Source of the DNA: Panulirus ornatus
Taxonomy: Eukaryota; Arthropoda; Malacostraca; Decapoda; Palinuridae
Direction: 5' to 3'
NCBI RefSeq assembly: GCF_036320965.1
Contig: NC_092241.1
Coordinates: forward strand, 26,384,797 to 26,448,796
Length of the DNA: 64,000 nucleotides
A program made the position numbers and the translations under genes. Position 1 is the first letter of the stretch. Each line of letters begins with the position of its first letter. The notes under the pieces were generated by a model that worked only from the letters and a program-made list of their open reading frames with translations, was not told where the DNA came from and did not search any database. Positions 36,159-46,500 of this stretch are shown one piece after another.

Positions 36159-38630
36159 ATGGGAAACTCACTTAAAGGGAATATGGGCAAGGATGTAACC
36201 CATGTAGTGAATGGAATCAAGACTTGAATAAGAAGACCTGATTGTAAACAATACAAGAATCGATTTCATTTACTGGAGAATATTTGAAAGCTCATACATA
36301 TGATTTCTCTCTATGATGGAACACTACAAAGTTTCATGGTTTCACGCTCTCTATACGGGATTTAAGCTTACAAAGCAGCAAAGTGTGTGTCTGTCAACCA
36401 CGTATACCTTCACGTAGAGAGATCTGGGCAGTGCAACTACAGCTCAATGGAAACTCCACAACACACAAAATCTTATATTCTGACGATGAGCTTCTGGTAG
36501 AGGCTTTGAGAGTACAATACTTGCTCCTCTTTTCTTTTCTTTTGCTGGAGTGTGACATTCAAATCAAACCTTTAGTGATAACACTCCATTTTGCAAAGGT
36601 AAGCTATATCTACAAATCCTCCTATACAGTGATACTACGCATGAAACTCGTCCCGTTCTTATGGTTAGGTTATTGCTGCATTCGTCGTGTATCGTCATGC
36701 CATTTCTGTTTCAGCCCCTTTCACTGGGTCAATCATACCTACAGCAACAAATGTATACTGAAATTACAGGGTCCATCTCTAAATAGCGACTCGAACTATC
36801 CTGTCAATCAATCTTATATGTTCATTATAAACTTGATCTATGAAGTGGGTGAAGTTAATCTCAAAGGTAGAGGGAAAATATGCCTCCATTCCTGCACCAG
36901 TGACCTCTTCTATAAACACAGTGGTAACAGTAACCTCTCTTGAGGAGAGGCTGTAATCTTCCTAATGAGAAAAACTGAAAAGCAAATTCAGTTATCGCTA
37001 TCAGAATGATGTGACTTGCTCTCACAGGAGGCAGTAGGAGGAGGTGCATTGATGAGACATCTCCAGATGAACCAACTAAGGATGATATTATGTAACTATA
37101 GCTCGATGAGTCTAAGACGAAAAACCCCACTTAGAGTACCGGAGGGGCGGTGTAACACCCAGGAATATGAGTAGTGTGGCAAAAAGTTTACTCCAGGTCA
37201 CCAAAAAAAGAACTGGAAAATGTGAATGTTTCAATATCCTTAACCACACCCATCCCATCATCTATGTGAGGGAATTTCAAGCATCCCTTATGAAATACGT
37301 TGAAGTCTCCTAAAGAGAGGACTTCCAGCTTGAATATGAGAGGATGTCACGACATCGCGGCAGAAGAATAATGATACAAAATTTATATAGTTGGAAGATA
37401 AGGAAGTGAAACAGAGAAAGTTAGTGGTAGTTGTGAGGCAAATCTTAAGCAATATGACATCAAGTGTAGTGAGTAAAGGGCCATGGGATGTGAAACGGAA
37501 GTGTTGGTGCTTGTAAAAAACTGAAGTTCCTCTTATGAATCAGATTCGTGATTGTAGGACGTAGTTTGATATATGTTAATGATTAATGGTAGAATCATTA
37601 GATGGTTAGGTTTTCCAGAGAAGTTAGACACCTGGAATGCACTAGTTAGTGCTCAACTGATATAAAAAAAAAAGGTTAGTGGAAAGACCAACCACGAATA
37701 TCAGTTAAACAAATGAAGAAAGAGATATGATTATCAAAGGGGTAAGGGTCTCAGGAGCTGGTACTTGCGAGATCCCACCTTCTCGTTGGTAAGGGAGAGA
37801 GATGCAGTACCAGTGAATCTTCGTATCCTATGCTTTTAAGAACTAGGAGCATAAGCGAGTTAAGTTTTTTATGCTCTCAGCCTGCAGCATTTCTTATTAT
37901 ATAAACAATATACCTGGACCCTTCCTTCCTTACTTAATTTGCATCTGCAATACCGCCCATTATATGGTCTTGCTACAACGACAACATTTTCCATCTATTT
38001 CTCTTTAGCATTCTGGACCAAGATTCCCTTTTATAACCGAGTCACACAAATTCATTAGTATGTATATCCCTAGAAATATGCATTTATTACTGGCGCCTAT
38101 AATGTTAAGTTCATTTTACAGATGTCGGTACAAATTGCCTGTCGTAAAGGAAAATTGCTCGATTTTTGCTACTAAACTGATGTCTTTATATTCTGCATAA
38201 CTTTTTAACTCCTCCTCTTTTATTTTACATTTAACGCCAGTTACTGCCTCATTATCTCTCATTATCTGAAATGACGATAGCTCTTTTGTCATTAGACGAT
38301 ATATAAAGCAAAGTTAATTGATACAGTATTCTCAAAAAACCTTGTTCACCCCCATATATTTTCAAAGGCGATACACAGCTAAGTTATATTGCGGGTAATA
38401 GCTTAAGACGCTTTCATGGTGAATTCATCGCGCATCAGGTCGCTGAGATTTGTGTTTTTAACGGAGTGAGCATCAGCAACCCGCCTCATTGTGCCTCAGG
38501 CTATCTTTAGGGACGTATGTTGTAGTTACCACTTCATTCTGGGACTTTCGCTTCTGGGTGCTTTATTTCTTCTACCTATGCTTTAAGATTGTTGGCTCTT
38601 ACCTTTCTAAGAAAGAGAAAGCCCAGTTTC
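36158..38630. other. Unassigned DNA with one 186-codon frame
   Basis: A plus-strand frame at 36383-36943 is open for 186 codons but starts with GTG. It is rich in Leu/Ser/Tyr/Cys and has no motif I recognise. It is the longest frame outside mobile elements and 108-bp-type repeats. Without splice or promoter evidence I treat it as probably non-coding. Confidence 0.4.
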
Positions 38631-38639
38631 TCACTTGGA

Positions 38640-39600
38640 AGCATGAAAATGACCTAAACCTGTCATAACTAGGCGCATTGGGTGCTCGGAACGCTCTGTC
38701 AGGGGCGGCTCTTTATCAACATTCCTGAAAACGTTATCCCACGACAAGAATCTATCCCTAGTCACCCAAGGAAAACTTCTGGATCTATAGATAACCTCGT
38801 AAAATGAAGAGTATTGAAGCACCCCCGCATTCCAATTGCCGAACTTAAGAAATTAACCCAAAACTTCTACGAAATAATTCTCAAAGAACCATTCAACATC
38901 GTCTACAAAAGGACCTGAACATTCCCTCCCGTAAGCAAGCGGCCAAACCCCTCCTTAAGAAGAATATGAAATGCAAACGACTGGCATTCGCAAAGAAATA
39001 CAAGGACTAGAGTGAACTACCGTGGAATAAGGTAGGGGAGGGTGAGGAGGCCGGAGGGTGCCAGCCGGTATGGCTCTTGTTTCACAGTGAAGACGGTGAA
39101 ACATCCAGATAATATGATGGCTTGGTGCTGTTTTATTGGTATAATGGGTAGGAGAAGGTTCCTTTTCTTACGTAAAAAACATTGCAGTGAATGGAGAGCG
39201 GTACATTAAGTTGCTAGAGGACCGTCTACTTCCATACCATGAGGTTCACGGGTGTGATCACCTTATGCAGGATAGTACCCCCTGGCATAAGGCAAAAAGG
39301 TTGATGAACTGATTATCAAAGAAAAGAATCAAATTGCTGGAGTGGCCTGGGAACTCCCTCGACCTTAAATGAAAACTGACGGAGCCAGGCGAAAGTCAAG
39401 CTTTCTTCCTGCAACACCTCCTCAGTGCCTCTCCTCATGCAGATTTCAAGACCCTATGGAACCAAAACATGTGCCAATATAGCTTCGAAATCCTTAGGAA
39501 AGGGGAGTGGGGGGCAGAGAGGAAATTTTTTTCGGAGACGGTATTTAGGCGTAGTTATGAGCCTGAAAGTGAGATGTTTGAAAGGGATCCCTAGCCCACC
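38640..39600 (+). pseudogene. Tc1-type mariner transposase relic
   Basis: Plus-strand fragments in shifting frames follow the order of a Tc1-like transposase. RTIQHRLQKDLN near 38900 is the second helix-turn-helix. KCKRLAFAKKYKD lies near 38965, TVKHP-like DNA near 39090, and YIKLLEDRLLPYHEVHG near 39200. MQDSTPWHKAK near 39266 carries the second catalytic Asp. LLEWPGNSLDLK near 39333 is the usual PGNSPDLNPIE region with its end lost. Many stops and frameshifts make it dead. Terminal inverted repeats were not found. The family normally encodes ~340 residues and cuts and pastes at TA. Confidence 0.8.
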
Positions 39601-42275
39601 CTAATGCAAGCATTTTGTCATGTGACAGAAGTTCACAGTGCTATGATGTCAGTGCGACTGACATCGCAGCTTATGATCTCGAGAGAAAACAAGATACAAT
39701 GGAGCTAGATATAAGCTAAGAATATGGCTGAATATCAGAAGGCATCATTTATATAAAGTCTCTATGCAATATCACTGATCCATTGGCGTAACTTCATTTG
39801 TCGATCAATACATTCCACTCGAGTCAGAGTCATGCTGGGTTCTGTATGAAATATTGTCCTCCGGGTGGATTGCACTGATTTCTGAATAGGAAATTTAGTA
39901 ACGCGTAGATTCAGGTGTTGGTTGGCTGTAGGCTTAGGTTTTTGGTCCATTAACTGCCAGGATCGTTCTAGTTATTAATGTCGAGCCGAAAAATCCTTTA
40001 CACCTTCAGGCGTTAGAGGTCATTCTAACACGACACACACTCTTGCTCCGCATGTGACCTGTGAAATCGGAAATTGAAAAATTCATTGCTACTTGAAAAG
40101 CTCCTTTGCTCATAGCATCAATCCCGTGTGAATATATGTAGGCAATCAAATTATATGTATAGTTCAAAGTCCCGTATGATATAAAGTAGGTTATTCCTTT
40201 AACCTCATCCCATATTCTTTCCACAAAACTTCATATCCATCATACTACTCTAAACATACGTGCTGGCGAAGAGAGATCAATAAAACTGCTGTGGAAAAAC
40301 AAGCAACATTTGAGAACCAACAGAAAAACCTGCCTTAGAAACAGGTTTTTTTTTTCCCCTATCTTATTTCTTTTTCTGTCTCTCCTTTTTTCTTCTTCTT
40401 CTTCATCAGGTTTTTAGCTTAATGTGTTGTATCGGGTATCAACTTACCAACTGGAACTATTTGATTAAAAATGAGGAAGCTACTTTATACGTTAAGCTTA
40501 TAGTTCCGATCACAGTAGGAAGAAAGATGTTAGGAAATTCCGACGTTGCCTTCCTAACTGTATATACGCATTACTGACAACCATCGAAGCCGACAGCTTC
40601 CGTACAGAACCTGGCGGCCAAGAGTGATACACAAGAGGGAGGAATAAACAACCAGGGACAGAGGACAGAACGCTTAACTTACACAATCCAGAAGGCAAGA
40701 TCTCGAGTCAGTCCCAACACATACTAATTGGAGTGTATCACTTTAATGTTTCCGCTGACCAAATGAACTGCGGGTCTTAGTTCGATGTAGTAAAGTTTGG
40801 TTACTGAAACCAAGAGCTATGTGATGTAATGGTTCTAATGTACCCATGTATTTTCTCACTCACTAAACTTTCTTCTTTATCAAGAAAAGATCAATTACTT
40901 GTGATGTGGTTACCATCCCCACTCACTATCTGCTGGTGAAACCGTCTCCTTCTGACATTCTTAGTACTGAACTATAAGAGAGCTGATTAGCCAGACGTCG
41001 CGAACCAGTAAAGTGTGGCGAGTGAATGAGTAAGCGTAGCGAGTTAATAAAGGGAAGTGATATGTGAGATACACACGCCAACCAAGAACCAACTAGTCAT
41101 GAGGGTGTGTATGATCCTGGGAGTTGCCAATGGAACAGAGGGCTAAATATCCAGCTGACGAGGCCTCGTCAAGTTGACGCACATAAAGGCAATGAAGCAT
41201 TACAATAAGGAATATGTTTCACGGTCTTGTTTATTGATGGATTTCACGAACATCTCTCCATCGAGATATGAAACACAATTTCCGACGTCTGAAAAACTGG
41301 AATGAATTTCAGAACACACGGTAAAACAGGGAGATATACGTGCATCCTCTCCTGTCTGCTTTGAAGTATACATCGAGCTGTCAGTAAAAGGTATACATAA
41401 TGGAAGAGCAATTACACGTAGACAAAGACCTAAAGAAGGGACCGAACGCTGTGTTGTACATAGCGTCGGGACATTTTGCAATACCCACGAAACAAAGACC
41501 TTTTTCTTAGCCCATTATTTCAAAACCCAGATCGCAACAAAACAGTCAGGAAGGTACGATCAATTAAGCATGACTGCCAACTGCCTGTAAAACAAGGAGA
41601 AAAACTCATAGTTTCTGGCATGATATCCTGTCTCACAAGTCATTCTCAGCAGCTGGCTAAGCTGTTTAAAACACTTTAAAACGATAGTTTAATTCTCCCG
41701 CCATTAATTGTTATTATTTTCGCCATTGCACTTTGCAAAACGTGTAGATTAACGAAGGTACACTATATTGCCATAATTGTCTTTTCATTTGCAGTACGAC
41801 TGGTGGAATTATATATATCAAATTAGGTAGGAAAGTCGTGAGAAGTTAGAGAAAGAGTAAAAGAAGTCATTTGAATTTTAGATGCATTAAGGCGAACTAG
41901 GTCATATCTGTTGTAATTGGAAATCGTATCAAATTCTGAGCAAATATCGAAGGCATAGACTTGAACAAGAGAAGAAGACACAACCTTGAAAAAGATATGA
42001 GGAATTGTAAAATTGGGTCATCATCGTAGAAGTGAGCCGCGTTATGAGCTGAGGAAAATAATAATTACTTATTGAAAAGAGGAAGAAGAAAAGAGCCAAG
42101 ACAGAAAGAACCCTAGTATCACTACTGTTGGTAAGGAAGGGAGAGGTTGATCCTTCAGATGCTACAGTCGTTAATAGATCATAGAGAAAACGAAGAAGGA
42201 ACGTAGAAACAGGGGAATTTGTTGATTAAGTATCTGCCAGATACTAAGAAAAAATTTCGAATTAGAAACGGTTTT
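39601..42275. other. Unassigned DNA
   Basis: No gene or repeat family recognised. A T-rich run lies at about 40346-40400. Confidence 0.5.
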
Positions 42276-42278
42276 AAT

Positions 42279-42280
<2 letters not shown>

Positions 42281-42352
<72 letters not shown>
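42281..42352 (+). repeat. (AC)n(AT)n compound microsatellite
   Basis: About 16 bases of CA followed by about 55 bases of TA. No LINE tail is visible next to this one. Confidence 0.95.
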
Positions 42353-42354
<2 letters not shown>

Positions 42355-43215
42355 ACTATAAAGATTCGAAATGCTACGTTTGTGTGGAAGATGGGTATGC
42401 TAACACCTCTGCTATGGAGCCAGAACCTATATAGTCCTTATCGTGCTCAGCTCCCACACAAGTGGTAACGCCAGGTGGACGTGGATAGTTTTCTAAGTGC
42501 TTCGAGAGTCCTCATAGAAGAGGAGCCTTGGACATGAAGGTAAGGCATGATAATGTACGGGTAAAACCTATGCTATGCCCAAGTGAATCTCTTCCTTTCC
42601 TTATATTAGAAGTGTTCAACATTTTCTAAGTACACTTTACATTAGTTGTTCATCATCATTGGACCATTATCACTTTACTTTCTATTTATATATATCATAA
42701 ACAATCCCATTTATCACTGACTCAGTAGTTACTACTGTTCGAATTACCTCAGTCCCCCAAACACCTCAGTCCCTCACATATTTGCTCAAACCAATACATA
42801 TAGTTTTACCAGAAAAAAAATTAAGTGAAAGAACCTCTCTCTTCATTTAGTGTTACTGTACGTATCATTACAAAAAGACGTGATGAATTATAACATCTGA
42901 ACATTTTTCTCTTGATACACTCAGCAGACACAGTAAAGAACAGAAGAGATTTAATTCTATTAGTCATTACTGTAATTTGATAGTCGACTGCAATTTTCGT
43001 CACTTGTATTTGAATAGAAATGAGAAAATCTTGACTTCATGTGTGGCTTATTCCACTGGCAATAGACACAGTATGAATGTTACCAGATTTCATTCATGAC
43101 GATGGAAACGGTAAAGGAAGTTGGCAATAATAGGAGTAGTATTAGACGATGAAGTGAAAATAAACAAATAATGAGAATGACTTGCTGCTTCGTGTGACAT
43201 GCAAATTAGCAATAC
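42353..43215. other. Unassigned DNA
   Basis: AT-rich, no gene recognised. Confidence 0.5.
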
Positions 43216-43216
43216 A

Positions 43217-43314
43217 CGGAATATCATTACTATCATCATTATCATTATAAAAATTATAAATATTATCATTTTTATTATTATTATTACCATTATTTATTAT
43301 CATTATCATTATTA

Positions 43315-43345
<31 letters not shown>

Positions 43346-43530
43346 CATTATTATCATTGTTATTATCATTATCATTACTAGTATCATTATTATTGTATCA
43401 TTATTATTAAATAACAATGATGATACTAATAATGACCATGATAATAATGATAAGTGATAATGATTACTATTATTATTATTATCATTATCATTATGATAAT
43501 GATTATCATTATCATTACTATCATTCGAGG
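43217..43530 (+). repeat. Imperfect (ATT)n/(ATC)n tract
   Basis: Mixed ATT/ATC triplets, switching to AAT/GAT triplets around 43410-43460 and back, so inverted complementary stretches lie next to each other. Confidence 0.9.
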
Positions 43531-43607
43531 TTGTGAATGTAAATGCAGATATTCTAGTTGCAGTTGTAGTTATTGTTGTTGTTATTTTTGCTGCTGCTGT
43601 TGGTTTT

Positions 43608-43817
43608 GTTATACTGACAGTATTGTTGTATACAATACTGGTTGTAGCAGTTATACTGACAGTATTGTTATATACAATACTGGTTGTAGCAGTTATACTG
43701 ACAGTATTGTTGTATACAATACTGGTTGTAGCAGTTATACTGACAGTATTGTTATATACAATACTGGTTGTAGCAGTTATACTGACAGTATTGTTATATA
43801 CAATACTGGTTGTAGCA
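43608..43817 (+). repeat. 42-bp tandem repeat, 5 units, each with a hairpin
   Basis: Units start at 43608, 43650, 43692, 43734 and 43776. Each contains CAGTATTG-7 nt-CAATACTG, an 8-bp inverted repeat. Units differ only at one G/A position (TTGTATA or TTATATA). The 42-bp period keeps all three plus-strand frames similar along the array and gives a 14-residue hydrophobic repeat, which I regard as an artefact. Confidence 0.95.
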
Positions 43818-43879
43818 GTTATGAATAACAAAAATAGACTCTGTTTATCTCTAATATTATTATTCTCACTTTTAGCAAT

Positions 43880-43928
43880 GCTGATGATGATAGTAAAGAT
43901 AATAATAGTAATTATAATAATAATAATG

Positions 43929-43959
<31 letters not shown>

Positions 43960-44055
43960 TAATAATAATAATAATAACAATAATGATAATAATTATAATG
44001 ATAATGATAATGATAATAATAATGATAATAATGGTAATGATAAGATAGCAATAAT
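43880..44055 (+). repeat. Imperfect (AAT)n/(GAT)n tract
   Basis: AAT/GAT triplets, complementary to the ATT tract at 43217-43530 across the 42-bp repeat. Confidence 0.9.
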
Positions 44056-44212
44056 GATAAATGTGTACATCGCTGCCAGCCAAGTAATTCAGCATCCCTC
44101 GTGGAAAAATTATATTAAAACATTACCAAAAACCTGGAGGAGGTGGAGGGTGATGGTGAGGTGAGTGTAGCGAGGCGGCAAGAGCGCGACCCTTGTGTGT
44201 TTCCTCCACCAG

Positions 44213-44299
44213 GCATTGTTGGTGGAACTGAGTTCTCTGTCACTGCTCAGAATCCAGCTTACGATGCTTCCCTCTGTGGCAGATCATACCGATGCTGAG
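44213..44299 (+). other. Candidate 87-bp internal exon
   Basis: A good acceptor (TGTGTGTTTCCTCCACCAG) ends at 44212 and a consensus donor (GAG|GTACGT) follows 44299. The 87 bases are open in frame 1 for 29 codons (ALLVELSSLSLLRIQ... to DHTDAE). A second consensus donor (GAG|GTGAGT) lies at 44160/44161, which would make the intervening intron only 52 bp. I do not recognise the peptide. Confidence 0.3.
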
Positions 44300-45008
44300 G
44301 TACGTGTTCTGTATGATCACTTGAGAGAGAGAGACACACACACGGGTAGAAGATACAGTTGATTCTCTAAGCACAACGGTACGACATATGAACTAAACCT
44401 ACGACTCTTTAGAGAGTTGGTAGGTTGAGGGCCGTCATGGTGTGTTTATACGAGGCTTACCGTACCGTGCCTGTACATGGGTGTGACCGTCGTGCTCAGT
44501 GGGTTGACAGCAACGTACATTAGTGGTCAAAGTTTACCCGGGAGGCAGGTGTCAAGATAAGGGTATACAAGTTTTGTCCCTTACTTACTTTCTGTTATGC
44601 ATTCTCACTTCGTGACCAGTTCCCTCACTCTCGTGGCTACGTCTCTTTATTCTCCTCTCTCTATCGAGAGCATATGTGGAATCCAGTTGAAATTCCCTCA
44701 AGTCTTGGTGTGCAAAGAGGCTCTTCATGCGTGGTGGTGGTGAGGGGTGCGGGGGGAAGGTGTGGTGGTGATGGGCCTTAGGTGGTGGACGATGAGGTTG
44801 CTGGGGCTTACCCTGGACAGCCCCAGCCGGGAGATGCCCTGAAGGGCGTCATGATCACCACATGAGACCTGGTGTAACACGTTAACCTGCGGACATCTGT
44901 AAGTGACTCTGAGGTTTGGTTTTAATTTCACGTATTTCCGCTTACCATGAATATGCCTGCGTGATGTTTGATATTTCCGGTTATGTCTTCGAGATTACCC
45001 TTAAATCC
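44300..45008. other. Unassigned DNA
   Basis: Moderate GC content with G-rich stretches at 44725-44860 (GGTGGTGG-type). No gene recognised. Confidence 0.5.

Positions 45009-45076
<68 letters not shown>
45009..45076 (+). repeat. (AT)n tract
   Basis: A TA tract upstream of the mosaic repeat. Confidence 0.95.
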
Positions 45077-45078
<2 letters not shown>

Positions 45079-45320
45079 TCTCCTTTTCTGTTACTTTCCA
45101 AAAGAAGGCACAGAGAGAGGAGCCAAACGAGGAGTATTTGGTAAACATGCGATCGTCAATCGCATGTTTACCAAATGGCGTCCTAGCTTCGTCTCTTCGT
45201 TGTATATCAACTGATTGTTAATTTCTCTCTTGTGTCTTCCCTGATGATGTGATTATTACACGAAAGTGTACTTGGGAACTTATCGTTTTTCATTTTCCCC
45301 CTTGGACTCAGTCTCTTGAA
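45077..45320 (+). repeat. Repeat R copy 4, mosaic with short-element sequence
   Basis: It begins with TTTCCAAAAGAAGGCACAGA and AGGAGCCAA, like the middle of the short elements. It then has a perfect palindrome at 45136-45176, and then the R body: GGCGTCCTAGCTTCG, CTTGTGTCTTCCCTGATGA, ATTACACGAAAGTGTACTTG and TTTTTCATTTTCCCC. The join shows that the two non-coding families share a module or recombined. Confidence 0.6.
45136..45176 (+). other. Perfect hairpin, 18-bp arms, 5-nt loop
   Basis: Arm ATTTGGTAAACATGCGAT (45136-45153), loop CGTCA, arm ATCGCATGTTTACCAAAT (45159-45176). It occupies the place of the imperfect inverted arms in the R copy at 24270-24390. Confidence 0.9.
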
Positions 45321-45437
45321 AGATCTCCCTGCTCCTGGAAGTAGGGCAGTCTTAGGTTGCAGCTGGCCTTAGAAAAGTCCTGGGTGATATCAGTGCAAAT
45401 TCATATATATTTATACTGGAAAAGAAGGTGATTTACA

Positions 45438-45498
45438 TGTGGATTCGAACCTCGGTTCTACCGTGAGGGAAGCGGTACTTTAACCATAGGATCGCGAG
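45438..45498 (-). repeat. tRNA-Gly-like sequence 1 (SINE head or tRNA relic)
   Basis: The minus strand reads ATCCTATGGTTAAAGTACCG (A-box-like), then ACCGC-TTCCCTC-ACGGT (anticodon arm, loop giving CCC) and GAGGTTCGAATCC (good B box). The acceptor stem does not close, so it is a SINE head or pseudogene rather than a working tRNA. Confidence 0.5.
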
Positions 45499-45553
45499 GT
45501 TAGTGGATCTGCCTGCCACGTGGTAGGACCAAGGTTCGAACCCTCGGTTCCCG
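45488..45553 (+). repeat. tRNA-Gly-like sequence 2, head to head with sequence 1
   Basis: GAGGTTAGTGGATCTGCC gives A-box-like and anticodon arm (loop CTGCCAC, GCC), and AAGGTTCGAACCCTCGG is the B box. It starts within sequence 1 on the opposite strand. Both units are followed outwards by GATTTAC-type sequence, so they form an inverted pair. Confidence 0.5.
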
Positions 45554-45718
45554 TAGGTAAATCGTCATCATCTATTCCATGAGTCGAGTGCGTGTCAAAG
45601 ACACATAAACTTTACCGTAGTGATGAAAGGCGTAGGATTACCTTAACTTCTCAAGGTCACGAGATGTGAGGAGGAATTTCATGGACGATTCTTCTGGTCT
45701 GAGATGGATAGCTTCTGC

Positions 45719-45790
45719 CGCATCGTGGTCCAATAGTTGGTGCATTGGCCTGCCAAGCAGTAGGATCTGGGTTCGAAACCTCAACGCCCC
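45719..45790 (+). repeat. tRNA-Gly-like sequence 3
   Basis: GCATCGTGGTCCAATAGTTGG (A box), TTGGCCTGCCAAGCAG (anticodon region, GCC) and CTGGGTTCGAAACCTC (B box), in the order of tRNA-Gly(GCC). The 5' and 3' ends do not pair well and there is no CCA or Pol III terminator close by. Confidence 0.5.
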
Positions 45791-45799
45791 AGAAAAGCA

Positions 45800-46289
45800 G
45801 CAAATCACTATGAAATCACATACAGTAAATTACATAATGAGATTACATATCACCCCCATAACGACACATTATGTTAAAATAACGCCCATTTTTCGTCCAC
45901 AGACAAAAGCTTCGGTAGACGATCACATTTTCTAGAAAGATTATCCTCAAAGGCTTCACGTCTCTCGTATTCAGAGGCTGTCCGGAACACAGTCATACGT
46001 CAGCGTTGAACTGAGAAGTAGAGATGATTAATCTTCGCGACCTAAACGACATATTTCTGCTTCTTATACCCAGGACTACTGAGGCCTGAGGCGCGAGTCA
46101 TCTGTCTCCTAACATAAACCGGTGATCTTTTATTGCTAACGGAGCCTAAACCCCGGGCTGCTTCCACCTGCTGCCTCCGGTCATAAGTTAATTACAGCTG
46201 TTATGTAGCTAAATTTCATGCTTGTGTTGGAGTGAGAGGAAGTAGGAAATAAAAAAATGGAAATGCGGAGACCGTGTCTTGTTTATATA
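45800..46289. other. Unassigned DNA
   Basis: No gene or repeat family recognised. Confidence 0.5.
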
Positions 46290-46314
46290 AATTTTTTTTT
46301 TTTTTTTTTTTTAT

Positions 46315-46360
46315 ACTTTGTCGCTGTCTCCCGCGTTTGCGAGGTAGCGCAAGGAAACAG
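46315..46360 (-). other. LINE 3'-terminal hairpin of LINE-A copy 3
   Basis: Minus strand: CGCTA-CCTCGC-AAAC-GCGGG, then AGACAGCGACAAAGTAT, then the A-run. Both stems are intact. Confidence 0.8.
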
Positions 46361-46500
46361 ACGAAAGAAATGGCCCAACCCCCCCCCCCCATACACATGT
46401 ACATACACACGTCCACACACGCAAATATACATACCTACACAGCTTTCCATGGTTTACCCCAGACGCTTCACATGCCTTGATTCAATCCACTGACAGCACG

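Noticed and set aside
43608..43817. Regularly spaced repeats that could be mistaken for a CRISPR array
   Set aside because: Units are directly contiguous with no variable spacers, and the context is eukaryotic.
43533..44048. 171-codon frame with a 14-residue hydrophobic repeat
   Set aside because: The repeat follows from the 42-bp tandem array, and the rest is triplet repeat. No independent sign of a gene.
44213..44290. IVGGTE in an alternate frame, like the start of a trypsin-family protease
   Set aside because: That frame hits a stop before the donor site, and nothing after the hexapeptide matches the family.
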